A stretch of 64,000 bases of DNA from Colocasia esculenta (Eukaryota > Streptophyta > Magnoliopsida > Alismatales > Araceae): NCBI GenBank assembly GCA_014218235.1, contig CM024755.1, positions 78,724,631 through 78,788,630 of the forward strand. Direction: 5' to 3'. A program made the translations under genes and the position numbers. Shown here one piece after another: positions 36,755 through 47,932 of this stretch (positions are counted from its first letter, which is position 1; each line of letters opens with the position of its first letter). The notes under the pieces are model-generated. The model did not search any database and was not told where the DNA came from. It saw only the letters and a program-made list of their open reading frames with translations.

Positions 36755-37820
36755 TCCAACTGATTTTCTTGAACATAGCAACATGATATTAAGCACACAA
36801 GGTCTACTAACAACCAACTACTCAAACATGTTTGAGAGAAGATGTTAATAGCTTTTAATCAAACACTTGGGGGATGCTTACATCCACTTAAATTATTTCA
36901 ATATGATTCAGTGTGGATTTTATTGAAATGGTTTCACTCCAAGATGGGTTTGAACCTAGATGGGTATGAAGAGAACTTCAGTTTTGCTAAGCACTCTCCC
37001 TCTCAATGATAGGATATTCTAAAATGGGTCTCTAGGATAGTACAACCTGATCGGTCCACCGTGAGTGAATCCAAGGGGTATAGAGACTTACGGAGGTCCC
37101 GATAAGGATTTTCTAGTCCAATGAGACAGAATGCCCAATGGAGAGATCGTCCTCACCAAGAAAGGTGTTTGGATCCTAGGATAAGGAGGGAAGGAGGTCC
37201 CTCAGCTGAGTATATCCTATAAATGCAAGAAAGAATGCAAGGATGACAGAAAACCTATGCTCTGTGATCAGACAGAAACACAACGAGTGCAGTCATCGCG
37301 CTTCAACCTGAATCACGACCGTTCAGTCAGTCGCAGATCTGACAGCTTATAGAAGCTGCAAGAGACGTGAAAACTCCCTCTGGTGCGGTCTGTCACACAA
37401 TCGCGAAAGGTCAACCCGTCGCACAACAATCAAAAATGTGACACCTGAACACGTTGTGCTTTAAAAGGCACCCGAGAGTGCAAGAAAAGCAGTAAACCAT
37501 ACAAGCATGATATGTGGCCAACCAATTAGAGAAATAAGAGTCAAATTATGATGTTTTCTTCAGGTGAAAGTAAGTAATAGGGGAGGGGGCAGGATGATGA
37601 CTTTTTTAATTAAACTTTATGGGAAATAAGCACAAACGCAACTTGGTAATCACGATGGTTCTAAAGGGAGTACTGTGTGGGGTACGAAGGGAGGGGAATT
37701 GTACCGCATGGGGTACGAAGGGAGTGACATATGTGGGTGTCGAAGGGAGGGGCACACGTGGGTGCCGAAGGAGTGGTAACCAAAACTAAAATAAAAAGTG
37801 TCCCACCATGATCGCCAATT
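36755..37820 (-). other. Element F untranslated leader and primer site
   Basis: About 1.07 kb without a gene between F gag and its LTR. The primer-site candidate at 37802-37819 reads TTGGCGATCATGGTGGGA on the minus strand, resembling the TTGGCGCC...GTGGGGAC sites of Tat-like elements. Four imperfect copies of GGTACGAAGGGAG start at 37681, 37712, 37736 and 37761. Confidence 0.55.
37681..37775 (+). repeat. Imperfect tandem repeat in the F leader
   Basis: Four copies of a GG(T/C)(A/G)(C/T)CGAAGG(G)AG core at spacings of 31, 24 and 25 bases. On the sense strand of F it is a pyrimidine-rich run. Confidence 0.6.
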
Positions 37821-37916
37821 TGTGAACACGCTTAATACGCCACAAAGAATTAATTTAAAAAAAGATTTTTAAATAATGATTGATGGATGAAATAGAAAGA
37901 GGAAGAGGAATAGGAG
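37821..37916 (-). repeat. Element F 5' LTR, piece next to the primer site
   Basis: Begins TGTGAACACG directly after the primer-site candidate, and is cut by element A at the AGGAG duplication (37912-37916). The LTR resumes at 50063. Confidence 0.6.
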
Positions 37917-40043
37917 TGTAGCAGTCCTCATCGTTCAAACCCATTAACCTATTAACGGGCCTGACCCGACTCCGCCTCCCGCGATTGGGTTGTAGCCTCG
38001 CAAGGGATAACATTCACAAGTTCATAGAAATATAAAGAAAATAGCTCAAATATATATAAGATTGTCATCTCACAAATATTTACATGAAATATACATAGCC
38101 ATTCTCAACAGTAACCAGACGCTAGTACAAGAAAATCTAGGGCATACCCCGAGGTGTACAAAGAAAGGAAATTACACTACTGGTGGTGTAGACCCAACTC
38201 CGCTACGACGCGGCTCTGAGCTAGATGAAGGGCGAGAAGCCTCCTGCTCTCCCTCATCAGAAAGGAGTAGGGGTGAGCCACCCAAGTCACTGGCTCAGTA
38301 GGGAAACTCCCCCGGAAACTGAGGAAAACAAAACTCACAAGTAGCAGAGCAGGAAGCTACGCTAGCAATTTAAAGAACTAACTAAGCAAGATAATAAAGC
38401 TGTAAATGCCAATTACCACATGCTTTTAACAGAATCAACTTAATAAATAAACGGAAAACCACAACCAAGTGTACGCGCTAAAGTAAGAAAATGCCACACT
38501 CGGGTCACGAAGACTGGTTCGCGATACCAGCTACCGACCCAGACAAACCACACAGGACTACCTCTCAGTGTCGCAACCAAGGACTAAAGGACCAACTGCC
38601 GCTCCACTAGAACAAGCCAAGAAACTGTGGAGACCAACCAACACCACTCCTGCGGACCACACTGCCGCAGGCCCATGCCTGGCACCTTTAGGGACTCCGG
38701 CCCGAGCTCCCTAAAGTGAGGCACTGAAAATCAGGACTAGCTGGGGCCCAGTACATCTACTAGTGTCCGTAACCCCCAACCACGAGCACGCTACAAGCGA
38801 CAAACACAAACTCCCACAAGTCACTGTCCCACTGTCGTCTTTCCCTCAGTCGGATGTACAACTCTACACAAGAGTGAGGGTGTCCAGAAAGACGACAAAG
38901 ACCTCGACGGTACACAAGTATCGGAACAAGCCCCGAGCACTCACGTGCCTGGCTTACACAAAACCTGGGGCTCCCAACTGAAGAGGTAACCATGGTAGGC
39001 GTCACACTACTCGCTACGCACACACAAACCATGGGCTCACCGCTCAAACCATGTAAACACCACATCAACCGCGTGAACAACACGCACCTCAAGCGCTACA
39101 GGTGCCAATGCACTGCTTACCATTGCCATGCAAAACACATATCGACAATTCGATAACGACATAACCATGCACAAGCATATAGCCCTCGGGACCCTTAACG
39201 CGACAGGGTCCCCTGTCACCTTCTCATCGCGACACCACGATAGGTCGCGTTCAGAAGCAGAACGCGACGGGTCGGGCTGTCGCGTTCAGAACACGACACC
39301 CTGGTTCGTCGCCTTCTCAAGCTAAACACTAATCTGGGAACCCATCTCCGGATCTCCAACACAAACCATGTAAAACGATATGAAAACCCATTATTCAGGC
39401 TCTACTCGTTCCTATCATGGTATCTACTATTTATAAAGCGATTAACAATCTAAACATGCATCACTTGCAATCCACAGCGTAAAACGGGGCAGAATCTCCC
39501 TACCTTCATGAAGAACACGAAGAACGACAACCACCTGATGTTTCTCCCACTCCGTACGACATCCTCAGGGCGAGGCCATGCCGAAAACGACCCCAAAACG
39601 TCGGATCGCCCCAAAATCCACCACAAAACCTCCTCCCTGGCCAAGTAGAGCTTTATGAGCTCTGTTCGGCTGACCTCATGTAAAAACGCCTCACAGTTGA
39701 GAACGCGACGCAGCCTACCGTCGCGACTTGAATGCGATACAGGAGGCCGTCGCCTTCCCATTGTCAACGTCAGCAAGCCCGCCTGACGCGCGACACGTGG
39801 TGGACATGCAGACGAAGACCTCAAATAGCGGTAACTAGAACGCGACACTCAGGGCCGTCACGTTCAGAACGCGACGCCCAGCTCTGTCGCGTTCACAGAC
39901 AGTGAACCAGCGGGTGCTTTGGGCCCGAACTGTCGGCCCACAAAGCCCCGAAAACCTACGTAAACACCTGTAACACACACTAATGGGCCACACACTGGCC
40001 TCCACAACCACTAAGCCACGATCTGAATGGTCAACATGCTACA
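37917..40043 (-). repeat. Element A 3' LTR
   Basis: 2127 bp, TGTAGCAGTCC to GCTACA as written. It has a TATA box on the minus strand (39428-39435) with palindrome clusters on both sides: a perfect GTCGCGTTC/GAACGCGAC with a 7-nt loop at 39244-39268, and a near-perfect one at 39857-39875. Confidence 0.92.
39428..39435 (-). promoter_or_regulatory. Element A 3' LTR TATA box
   Basis: TATAAATA on the minus strand. The other A LTR has TATAAACA at 49447-49454. Confidence 0.5.
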
Positions 40044-40217
40044 TTACTATCACCTAAAAGAAATTTTATCCTCGAAATTTAAGAAGAAAGCTCGACACCC
40101 AAAATTTTTAATCAAACAAGCATGGTACTATCACCTAAAAGAAGTAAAGGCTTACTCAAACAAGTATGGATACGCTTTCATCATTTCCTCTGCTAATTCC
40201 CACGTATCTTCTCCACC

Positions 40218-40439
40218 CTATCTGTTTTCCCATCTGACTTTCACTAGTTCAATTTCCTTATTTCTGAGCTTCTGGGTTCTGCGACCTGTAATCTGTACTG
40301 GATATTCTGGCATTGTCATGTCTGACTTCAGATCATCTCTTTGGTAACTAACTACCTGGGAAGGATCCTTGATGTACCTTCTGAGCATTGAGATGTGAAA
40401 CACGTCATGAGTATCTGTGAAATCTGCTGGCATGTCCAA
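40218..40439 (-). pseudogene. Element A integrase tail with chromodomain-like end
   Basis: Minus-strand frame with VFHISMLRRYIKDPSQVV, then EYPVQITGRRTQKLRNKEIE and LVKVRWENR, the C-terminal region of chromovirus integrase. The frame stops after VRWENR, short of the EEATWE part of the chromodomain, which is present but damaged further left. It follows the integrase core at 40473-41149 after a break near 40445. Confidence 0.85.
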
Positions 40440-41149
40440 TTTGTAAGCTGTTTCACCAATTCTTTCTATTATTTAGAATGGGCCAACATATCTTGGACTC
40501 AATTTACCTTTCTTACTGAACTTGAGCACACCCTTAGTTGGAGAAACCTTCAAAAAGACATATTCTCCAACTTCAAACTGTAAAGGCCTGCGTCTGGTGT
40601 CTGCATAACTCTTCTGGCGACTCTGCACTGTCTGAAGCTTCTCTTTAATAAATTTAACCATTTCTGCACATTGATGAATTAATTCCAGACCCATAACCTG
40701 CCTTTCGCCTACTTCATGCCAATGCAGTGGTGTCTTGCACAGTCTACCATACAATGCTTCATAAGGCGCCATTCAGATACTCGCATGATGACTATTATTA
40801 TATGCAAATTCTACCATACCCAAGTGATGCTCCCATGTACCTCCCCATATTAGACAGCAAGCTCTCAACATGTCTTCAATAGTCTGAATGGTTCTTTCTG
40901 TTTGCCCAGTCTGTGGATGATAAGCTGAACTGTACCACAATTCCGTGCCAATCACTCTCTGCAAACTCCTCCAAAAACTTGAAGTGAACCTGAGATCTCG
41001 ATCTGAAACAATGGTGACTGGAATCCCATGCAATGGTATTATTCTTTCCACATATAATTTAGCTAATCTATCCACCGACCATGACATACTTACTGGTAAT
41101 AATCGGCAAACATTGGTCAATCTATCCACAAAAACCCAAATACCATTAT
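40440..41149 (-). pseudogene. Element A integrase core, distal part
   Basis: Minus-strand integrase after the 3 kb insertion. It begins at GIWVFVDRL, keeps the second catalytic aspartate in IVSDRDLRFTSSFW, and has YHPQTGQTERTIQTIED, where one residue of the usual QTDGQ is missing, then FAYNNSHHASI. A stop at about 40772 separates this from the MAPYEALYGRLCKTPLHW and KGKLSPRYVGPF segments. Confidence 0.9.
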
Positions 41150-41691
41150 TGTAACGCCCTGAAAATTAAAAATGTTAGAAAAATATGAATAATATCGTAT
41201 TATACATTAGTATTGTCATTAAATTGAAATAATTAGAATTTGGGTTTAATTAGTGGTAACATACGTTACCCCAGTATCGTACACAGAGGTGTGTGCTCCC
41301 AAAGGGCGACACCGGAAAACGACAACGAAATAAAAATCCGAGAACACCATAATTTCCAGAAAAATGTGGAGATCTCAGAAATATAAATATTCGAATTTTT
41401 CGACGTACGGATTTTGTGATTAAGTCGACGCGACCATTTTTCAGGTGATTTTTCACCTAGTGTAAAATAAAATCTAAAAATTAAATAAAAATCAACATAA
41501 TTTGTAAAACAATTACATTAGCCTATTTTTAAAATCTTAACATAAACAGACATCATTTACATGATGGAGAATAAAATGTACGCCAGGGAGCCAATTAGTG
41601 GCATGCAAAACGTGTCCATGGTAAGTACAAACCGTTTTTACTGTGCCACCTGGTGGGTGAGATGCCATCGTGCATGAGAACACCGATGCTC

Positions 41692-41698
41692 TATAAAA
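41692..41698 (+). promoter_or_regulatory. TATA box of the 3 kb insertion
   Basis: TATAAAA about 540 bases from the left end, followed by a pyrimidine-rich leader-like stretch. Confidence 0.5.
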
Positions 41699-42142
41699 GC
41701 CCTTCACCAGTTGACGTCCAAATCTTTCCCTTCTCCACCTCTGCTGCTTTTGGCCTTTCCTTTGCTTTTCTTTGTATTGGGAAGTGCTGTGTTGTCGTGG
41801 TTTGGAGAAGATCCAACCTGTTGCTGTGTATTGCTGCTATTGGGTCTACGAAGGACCTTACTTCTCCAGTGCACCAGAATATCTGTTAAGGCCACCATAC
41901 GTACAAGCTTCCCATTCCTTCTTCTTATTTCTGTGGAGCTTCACATCAAGGCGGAACTTACTCTACTCATAAAGGTAGAATTCAATTCCTAATCCTCTCC
42001 TTCCTTCTACTTCGGGCTAACGGTTTGAAGTGATTCGTCATCAAGTTCCAACTATTTTTCCAACTTAGGGAATGTGTTCCTGATAGAAAGTGAATCTTCC
42101 ATCATATTTTAGTTAGTCTTCAAGTCATGGGTAGCTACATAC

Positions 42143-42314
42143 TACTCCCTCTGTTTCAGTTTGTTTGAATCTGGAATCATGTTGACTTCCCATGTAGAGT
42201 AGACTGAACTATGACGGTTCTTTCTACGATCGAGAAATGATTCATTGAGAAAGTCTCAAGTGAGTGTGTGCTTTGATAAGTAATGGATGAAAGAAAGAAA
42301 GAAATATAGGAGTA
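42143..42314. mobile_element. Stowaway-like MITE
   Basis: 172 bp starting TACTCCCTCTGTTTC and ending GAAATATAGGAGTA, an imperfect terminal inverted repeat of the Tc1/mariner Stowaway type with TA at both ends. There is no coding capacity. The inner part is not symmetrical, which keeps the confidence moderate. Confidence 0.45.
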
Positions 42315-42533
42315 TTACTCTTCCGGAAAATTTCCCTTTGAGTTTGTCTTCTTGTTGATCATCCATGTGAATCATATCCCATGATTTTTCTTTCACTCTC
42401 TTGTCATGTTAGCTTCATGTTTGAGGCTAAGATCATACTTGGATAAAGTCCTAATCATGTTAGGAGTGATAGAAGATCTTGTTGGTACAATTTCTAGTTG
42501 GAGTGAATCAGTTTTTGAAAGTCTATGTAGCAC

Positions 42534-42710
42534 CTGTCGACAGCCGTGCATTTACCTGTTGACAGGGGCCTCTGTCCAGAACCCAGAAAATGGAACCTAA
42601 AAGGGGTTGTCGACAGCAACATTCCTGGCTGTCGACAGCCACTGCCAGGCTCAGATTTCAGCTTCTAGGAAAGCCCTACCAGTCGACAGCAACACCCTGG
42701 CTGTCGACAG
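42534..42710. repeat. Three CTGTCGACAG palindrome pairs
   Basis: Pairs at 42534/42556, 42606/42628 and 42680/42701, with repeat distances of 22, 22 and 21. Four of the six copies contain an exact TGTCGACAG core. Confidence 0.85.
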
Positions 42711-43515
42711 GCACAGTCAGTCCAGAAATTTCTGCACCTATCTTGACTCATTTCTTGATCAGAACTACGCCCAATTGTTCTAACTAAATGCTCACTCATT
42801 CATGGATGTTTCTACCACTTAAACACCTACTAAACCAGTCAAGCTTCTTTTCTTTTTACCATGAATCATCACTTCAAAGTTCCGAACATATTGACCTTGT
42901 GAGAGCATCAATTTCTGAAATCAATGAAGGAACAGAGTTCCTTAATTCTTGTGTGCAAACCATGAGTGAATCTTTGTGTGTCCTTGATCCTTTACAAGGA
43001 TGAATGTGTTATGATGACAAGTTTGTGAGTCTTTGGGACTCGTTCGAGAATATGCCTGGCAAATAAAGGGTTGGTTCGTCCTAGGGGGAGCGCCCGAATT
43101 CATCAGTGGCCGTGCGGGGGTGATAAGAATTTCTGGATGTTGGCATACATCAATTCTGTTTGATTAGTCATCACATCATGCTTGTGTGTGTGAAAATGTG
43201 TTTGATTCTGATTCAAGTATCATCCTGAGTTATTGATCTTGTTTCTAAACTATTCTTGTTCAATACCTGTTATCACATTGATTCATTTGATCATTGTTTG
43301 AACACCCAGTGCTAGCAATCTATACATGTTCTTACCTTGAGAATTTAACATCTAAATCCTTTTCATTTAATGGAATTGAGTTCTACTGGGCTAGTTAGCT
43401 CATTCAATTTACCATTTTCAGGTGGGCCCCAACGAAGATGAAGCTTAAGGGGATTTTGTGTGCTGAGTGGTCCACACCATGACAAGCATTGCTGTCATCT
43501 TTTGTTTTCTTTGTA

Positions 43516-44002
43516 GATAAGTGGAAATGTAATAAGGCGAGCTATCTCAGCTGGGCAAGCTCCTCATTGGGCGGTCTTCCCTTGGTGGCGCGGTATTTGT
43601 GACATGATCCGTATCCTCAAACCGAAATTGGTGCATACATATAGGGAGGGTAACCAGGTTGCTGACTCGTTATCCAACTTTGCTTGTACTAATGAGTCCT
43701 GTCTAGTTTTCACCGAGCTTAGTGAGCTTCCTTTCAATGTTCGAGGAGCCTTATTGGTTGATCGGCTAGGCTTACCTAGTTTTAGACAGCCTTGATCTTC
43801 ATTATTTATCTTGATTTCTCCTTTGGTTGCTAATGGAGATCTCTCATGGTGTCGGGTGTAAGCTATCTCACTTATTTATGGAATAAAATCTACCCCATTC
43901 GTGCTCGCCGGGTGGAGTGAGAACATCTTCTCCTGCTGGGGGGGGGTGCACTCTGCCTGTTGCTGACCCACTGGTGGTTTCTTAAAAAAAAAAAAAAAAA
44001 AA
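43516..44002 (+). pseudogene. LINE (L1-type) 3' end, 5'-truncated
   Basis: A frame ending HTYREGNQVADSLSNFA...RQP (43604-43795) matches the C-terminal RNase H domain that many plant L1-type LINEs carry after the reverse transcriptase. It is followed by about 190 bp of untranslated sequence and a run of 19 A (43984-44002). The 5' boundary is uncertain and I could not identify the target duplication. Confidence 0.7.
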
Positions 44003-44154
44003 GTTTACTTTTGCATGTTCCTCATTTAGACTATAATGAAGGATGTCATGTAATAAGCTTCCGCTAAATTAGTTGTTTATGTATAAACGTTTATGTTAGT
44101 TCTTGTAACAATATCGGTCGTATTCAGTAAATGTAATTTTGCTAGAACGTGACA

Positions 44155-44457
44155 ATTATGACCTACTGATGTCCTTGGCAATCTAACTACAAAATCCATG
44201 GCAATATCATCCTATTTCCACTGTGGAATGGGTAACGACTGCAACAGTCCTCCTGGCCTCTGGCGTTCTGTCTTTACTTGCTGACACACTGCACATCTTG
44301 CTATGAATTCTACAATCTCTTTCTTCATATTAGGCCACCAGAAGTGCTTCTTTAAATCTTGATACATCTTGGTACTGCCTGGGTGGATGGTGTATCTGGA
44401 TTTGTGAGCCTCTTCTAACACTTTCTGCATGACCTCAGCATCTGCTGGTACATACAA
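44155..44457 (-). pseudogene. Element A integrase, N-terminal zinc domain and core start
   Basis: Minus strand: HKSRYTIHPG, then FWWPNMKKEIVEFIARCAVC with the HHCC zinc-binding residues visible, then the first catalytic aspartate in AMDFV. A stop after PIPQWK replaces a residue before DDIAMDF. The gene is then cut by the 41150-44154 insertion. Confidence 0.9.
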
Positions 44458-45218
44458 TCAACCCTTGAGTCTGACCACACTGTCATCATCTAGAGTCACC
44501 TCTTCCATTCTCACAATATCAGCTAAACTGTCATTTGCTCGCTGGGCTTCCACTATCTTCCAATATAAAGAATGTTCCATTACACTGCTTGCTAATATTG
44601 CTCGCCGCTGACTATTGGGCACATACAATGAATTTTCTACCACATCTTCATACAATTTCCATTCTCTGATCATAAGTTGATTCATAACTGCTTTTCTGCT
44701 TAATGCATCTGCCACCACATTAGCCCTGTCTGGATGATATGCCAAACTGAAATCATACTTTTTCAAATATTCTATCCAGCTGCGCTGCCTCAAATTTAGA
44801 TTATTTTGGGAGAAGATGTACTTTAAACTCTTATGATCAGTGAATATCTCGAACCTTTCACCATATAGGTAAACCGCCAAATCTTTAGTGCAAAAACAAC
44901 TGCTGCCAGCTCTAAATCGTGTGTTGGATAATTCTCTTCCTGCTTCTTTAATTGCCTAGATGCATAGGCTACCACATTTCCATGCTGCATTAACACTGCT
45001 CCCAAACCTCTCTTGGATGCATCTGTATTTAGTACAAATCCACCACTGCCTGATGGAATCTCCAATATTGGTGCTGTGGTAAGCCTCTTCTTTAACTCTG
45101 TAAAACTACGCCTGCAATCTGAAGACCACACAAAGGGTGCCCCTTTCCATGTCAATCTTGTCATTGGAGCTGCTATCTTGGAGAAATCCTGGATGAACCA
45201 CCTATAATATCCTACCAA
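44458..45218 (-). pseudogene. Element A RNase H
   Basis: Minus strand, in two overlapping frames (45218-44823 and 44880-44458), so there is a frameshift near 44850. It has GYYRWFIQDFSKIAAPMT, NTDASKRGLGAVLMQHG with the catalytic TDAS, YPTHDLELAAVVFALKIWR, FTDHKSLKYIFSQ and YHPDRANVVADALSRK, the standard order for this domain in Ty3/gypsy elements. Confidence 0.92.
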
Positions 45219-45236
45219 ACCCAGAAAACTTATGAT

Positions 45237-45929
45237 CTATGTGACTGTCTTTGGTTCTTCCCATTTCATCACTACCTCCACCTTGGCCGGATCAACTGCA
45301 ACACCTGCACCTGATATTACATAGCCCAAAAACTGAATCTCTTTCAGCCAAAACTCACATTTTCTAAACTTGGCGTACAATTGGTGATCTCTCAAAGTCT
45401 GCAATGTGATCCTTAGGTGTACTCCATGCTCCTCTTCTGACGCTGAATATACCAGTATTTCATCAATAAAAACCACAATGAACTTATCCACATACGGGTG
45501 AAATATCATGTTCATCAAATTCATGAATACTGCTGGCTCATTAGTCAACCCAAATGGCATAACAACAAATTCATAATGCCCATATCTAGTCCTGAAGGCT
45601 GTCTTGTCTATATCTTCTTCCTTGATCCTTAGCTGATGATACCCTAACCTTAAATCAATTTTGGAGAATACCCTGGACGACTGGAGTTGATCAAACAAAT
45701 CATCTATCCTGGGAAGTGGATACTTATTCTTAATGGTGACCTTATTCAACTGCCTGTAATCAATGCACATTCTTAGACTGCCATCTTTCTTTCTGACAAA
45801 TAATGCTGGTGCTCCCCACGGTAAATGACTGGGTCTGATGAAACCCTTCTCTAACAATTCCTGCAACTGCTTTTTTAATTCCTTCAACTCTGCCGGTGCC
45901 ATTCTGTAAGGTGCCTTTGAAATCGGCAT
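45237..45929 (-). pseudogene. Element A reverse transcriptase
   Basis: Minus strand, 230 residues, nearly full domain: ISKAPYRMAPAELKELKKQL, ALFVRKKDGSLRMCIDYRQL, KIDLRLGYHQLRI, AFRTRYGHYEFVVMPFGLTN. The catalytic site reads FIDEILVYS, so the second aspartate of the usual FIDD pair is glutamate. The frame stops after KTVT, just before RNase H. Confidence 0.93.
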
Positions 45930-45938
45930 ACTGCTTGG

Positions 45939-46556
45939 CTACAATTCAACTGTGAAATCCACCTCCCTACGTGGAGCTAACCCCAGCAAATCTTCTGGAA
46001 ACACATCTACAAATTCTCTGACCATCGGTACTGAATCTACAAATTTATTGGACTCAACTAAACTAACTAAAGCAAGGTACGCTACACATCCCGCATTAAT
46101 CAACCTTCTAGCTCTAAGTGCAGAAATAATGAACTTAGGAGTGTAGAAGGGCATATCTTGAAACTCAAACATTGTTTTTCTAGGCCTGCAGAATCTAACT
46201 CTCTTCTTTCTACAATCTACTAATGCCCCATAGGCTTCTAACCAATCCATCCCCAAAATCACATCATAATCCTTCAATGACAAAGCATATAACCTTGCTA
46301 GCAACTGGTTCCCCTGAATCACTATCGGAACTTCATCTAAGAAACATGAAGTAAGCATGAAACCTTCTGCGGGAACCTCTACCACTAACTCACACTGCCT
46401 TTCTTCTAAGGGATGTACCATGCTATCCAGGAAATCCTCGGAAATAAATGAATGCGAAGCACCCAGATCAATCAACACTCTAGCAGAAAAATCAAAAAGA
46501 GGTAATATACCTTCAATTAGATTAGATGCTTCTGCCTGAGCTCTGGTGACTGCCAT
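45939..46556 (-). pseudogene. Element A aspartic protease
   Basis: Minus strand. It starts MAVTRAQAEASNLIEG and has the active-site region VLIDLGASHSFIS, where the usual D-T/S-G is D-L-G. It continues with LKDYDVILGMDWLEAYGALV. The frame ends before the reverse transcriptase at a stop near 45939. Confidence 0.9.
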
Positions 46557-46634
46557 AACTCTACCTCGTCCTCCTCTCTTGTATGGTACACCTCTGCCTC
46601 ACTCTGTTGGTTGTTGGATTGGTTGCTACTGCTG

Positions 46635-47778
46635 CTAAGTCCCTCTACCATAACTGTATTCCCGAGGAAGTGGACAATTTCTAGCTAAATGCCCCAGCTG
46701 CCCACAATTATAACACCGAAAACGTGGAAAGCTGTGGGCTACCCTGCCGTACTCTGCTGCGACTCCTCCGGTACTGGCCTGACACCTCGGCCCTGCTGAA
46801 AACCTTGCGAAAGCCCTGCTACTTGCCACCTCCTCGCCCTCTAAACATCTTTTTTATTTTACCACCCCATTTTGCAAACCCTGATGATGACGATGCTCTT
46901 GAGGGTGCCTTGCCCTTACTGATACCTGTGGACTGCTGTGAAAGCCAAAAGCTACCTATCCCTGCTCCTTCGGATTGCCAAGCCTGCACAGTCCTCTCCA
47001 GAATTGCTGCTCTCTGAGCTGCTTCTTCCACTGTTTTGCACATCAAGGGGATAACTGCATCCTGAAGCTCTAGTCGCAAGCCTCGAATAAAATACTCCAC
47101 CATCATAACATTATCAGTAACAACATATGGAGCATATCTACTCAACTCCATGAACCTCATCTGATATTCTAATACTGACAAGTTCCCTTGCTGTAATGTC
47201 CAGAACTGCTCCCTCTTCACCTGCTGTATCTGGACTGGAATGAAAGTGTCATTAAAGACCGTCAAAAACTCTGGCCAGGTGATGGTGTCCTCTGTCCTCC
47301 CCACAAATACTGTCTGCATCTTCAATCTCCACCATTCTTGTGCAAATCCACGCAAGTGATAGGCGGCTAGCAACACCCTATCAGCCTGTGAACACCTCAT
47401 AATAATAAAAACTCTCTCTATTTCATGCACCCAATGCTCTACTGTGTCGAGATTTGGACCTCCTGAATATGTGGGTGGCTGTAACTGCAAGAACCTCTCC
47501 ACTAGTGATGTAGGCTCCTCCACACTAACTATCCGTGCTGGTACTCCAGGAGGTATAGGTACAACGGGTGGTTCCTCAACTACTGGTGGTGGTGGGGGTG
47601 GTGCCACTGGTACTACCCCCTCCACTATCGGTGGTGCCACTGCTGCTGGCTGTACTGGTGCTTGTTGATTTAATCTGGTACGGATCTCTGTGAGACTTTC
47701 CCATATTCTTTCTATCATTTGATGCGTAGTCTCCTCGGGTTCATCTCCACCTCCTCCCTAATCTCTCCTGTCTGCCAT
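46635..47778 (-). pseudogene. Element A gag
   Basis: Minus-strand Gag. The ATG at 47778 is followed after six codons by TAG, where element B has tryptophan. The main frame, 47718-46819, holds MIERIWESLTEIRTRL, a proline-rich stretch, the Gag core (VEHWVHEIERVFIIMRCSQA; FAQEWWRLKMQ; FMELSRYAPYVV) and a basic glycine-rich end. After a frameshift the CCHC knuckle CYNCGQLGHLARNC lies at about 46715-46674. Order and content are typical of chromovirus Gag. Confidence 0.92.
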
Positions 47779-47918
47779 TTCTAATCCTGCACAAATATCA
47801 TTCCAACCACACAACATACAACTAATCAATATAAAGACCAGGGTCAACTACCAGCAGTGGGCTAAAGTAGAGAAAAGTCTATGTAATTTTTTGATTCCAT
47901 TATATTCACACGGACCTT

Positions 47919-47930
47919 GCTCTGATACCA
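47919..47930 (-). other. Element A primer binding site
   Basis: TGGTATCAGAGC on the minus strand, two bases from the 5' LTR. Confidence 0.92.
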
Positions 47931-47932
47931 AC

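Larger units (their letters stand above)
41150..44154 (+). mobile_element. 3.0 kb LTR-like insertion in element A (probable solo LTR with nested pieces)
   Basis: Bounded by TGTAACGCCC and GTGACA, with an exact 5 bp duplication ATTAT (41145-41149, 44155-44159), and lying inside the integrase gene of A. It has a TATA box at 41692-41698 and TG...CA ends but no gag, protease, primer site or polypurine tract, so I read it as a solo LTR that later took in a MITE (42143-42314) and a LINE 3' end (about 43516-44002). It also has three palindrome pairs at 42534-42710. A short non-autonomous element is the alternative. Confidence 0.75.

Noticed and set aside
37681..37775. GGTACGAAGGGAG repeats as a telomere-like or satellite array
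   Set aside because: Only four uneven copies, all in the leader of element F.
43984..44002. A-run as an mRNA poly(A) of a processed host gene
   Set aside because: The frame before it is a LINE RNase H end, so a LINE tail explains it better.
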